Assembly: GCA_023416335.1 (NCBI GenBank)
Contig: JAEZHY010000147.1
Coordinates: 1 to 14,381, forward strand
DNA: 14,381 nucleotides
From: Pseudomonadota bacterium
GTDB taxonomy: Bacteria; Desulfobacterota; Syntrophobacteria; Syntrophobacterales; Syntrophobacteraceae
Direction: 5' to 3'
Made by a program: the position numbers and the translations under genes. A model generated the notes under the pieces. That model saw only the letters and a program-made list of their open reading frames with translations. It had not been told where the DNA came from and searched no databases. Position 1 is the stretch's first letter. Each line of letters starts with the position of its first letter. Positions 14,064 to 14,381 of the stretch are shown piece by piece.

Positions 14064-14381
14064 CAGAGTACCTCCTTCCTGGTGCCATGAAATTGTCTGG
14101 TAAGACTCAAGGCCCAACAGTGGAACTCGTCTGAATCTTTCAGCCGGAAGTATGGAAGGGAGCGGGTGTGGACGGGGATTTCGAGCAGTCTGATAGGCGG
14201 ATCGGCTGTTGCTTGAAGACTGAAAAATTCTGAAAAAGATTCTAGTAGATTAACCTTCTCGTGTCAAGGAAAGCGAAGAGCCGGAAATACGGCCTCAAAT
14301 CGACCGAGATGCCAAAATAATGCAAAAATTGACGGACCTCGGGCGAGCAGTTGCGGGGCACATCGGCATGAGGGGGGAGGC
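14064..14381. other. 318-base region upstream of the 103-aa gene
   Basis: No gene is supported here. It holds the promoter at 14239-14267 and a leader of about 170 bases running to the ribosome site just before 14063. To the right of the promoter I see nothing but AT-rich patches up to the window edge. Confidence 0.6.
14239..14267 (-). promoter_or_regulatory. Near-consensus sigma-70 promoter for the 103-aa gene
   Basis: On the minus strand TTGACA (14267-14262) and TAGAAT (14244-14239) are separated by exactly 17 bases: 11 of 12 consensus positions with ideal spacing. Transcription would start near 14231 and read into the small gene starting at 14063. No obvious operator dyad overlaps it. Confidence 0.7.

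Overview
All genes in this window that I can support lie on the minus strand, with short spacing and several ATGA-type overlaps. The sequence is moderately GC-rich. The best protein resemblances are to sulfate-reducing and syntrophic Desulfobacterota. The strongest is a molybdenum-hydroxylase gene very close to Desulfovibrio gigas aldehyde oxidoreductase (Mop), followed by accessory genes of a kind I recall beside mop in Desulfovibrio. I infer a Desulfobacterota chromosome, possibly of the Syntrophobacter type. This rests on remembered family resemblance, not on a search.

Layout from high to low coordinates, which is the direction of transcription: (a) 13.3-14.1 kb holds two small genes of unknown function, one broken by a single-base frameshift and preceded by a near-consensus sigma-70 promoter. 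(b) 12.5-13.3 kb is a gene-poor block with a full-consensus -35/-10 pair upstream of mop. (c) 6.75-12.5 kb is the molybdo-enzyme locus: mop, truncated at its C-terminus and fused to an unrelated tail; a PaaK-like AMP-forming ligase with two frameshifts; an intact three-domain nucleotidyltransferase-HD-histidine phosphatase; and a 63-residue protein. (d) 5.2-6.6 kb is a tryptophanase. (e) 3.7-5.0 kb has two small secreted proteins of unknown function. (f) 0.9-3.65 kb has a Tat-exported aldo/keto reductase followed by thiM and thiE (thiazole salvage to thiamine phosphate). (g) 0.1-0.6 kb is a DUF1003 membrane protein, with a palindromic repeat at the left edge.

How the genes may work together: ThiM phosphorylates hydroxyethylthiazole and ThiE joins it to the pyrimidine diphosphate, so thiM-thiE is a salvage unit. 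The first domain of the 600-residue protein resembles MobA/MocA enzymes, which attach a nucleotide to molybdopterin. Beside a xanthine-dehydrogenase-family enzyme, this suggests cofactor maturation. Mop, however, lacks about 200 C-terminal residues including the catalytic glutamate, and the ligase needs two frame corrections. The locus therefore looks like one in decay, unless the assembly is faulty here. Tryptophanase makes indole, pyruvate and ammonia; any metabolic link to the aldehyde oxidoreductase is speculation.

I saw no tRNA, rRNA, CRISPR array, transposase, phage gene or defence system.
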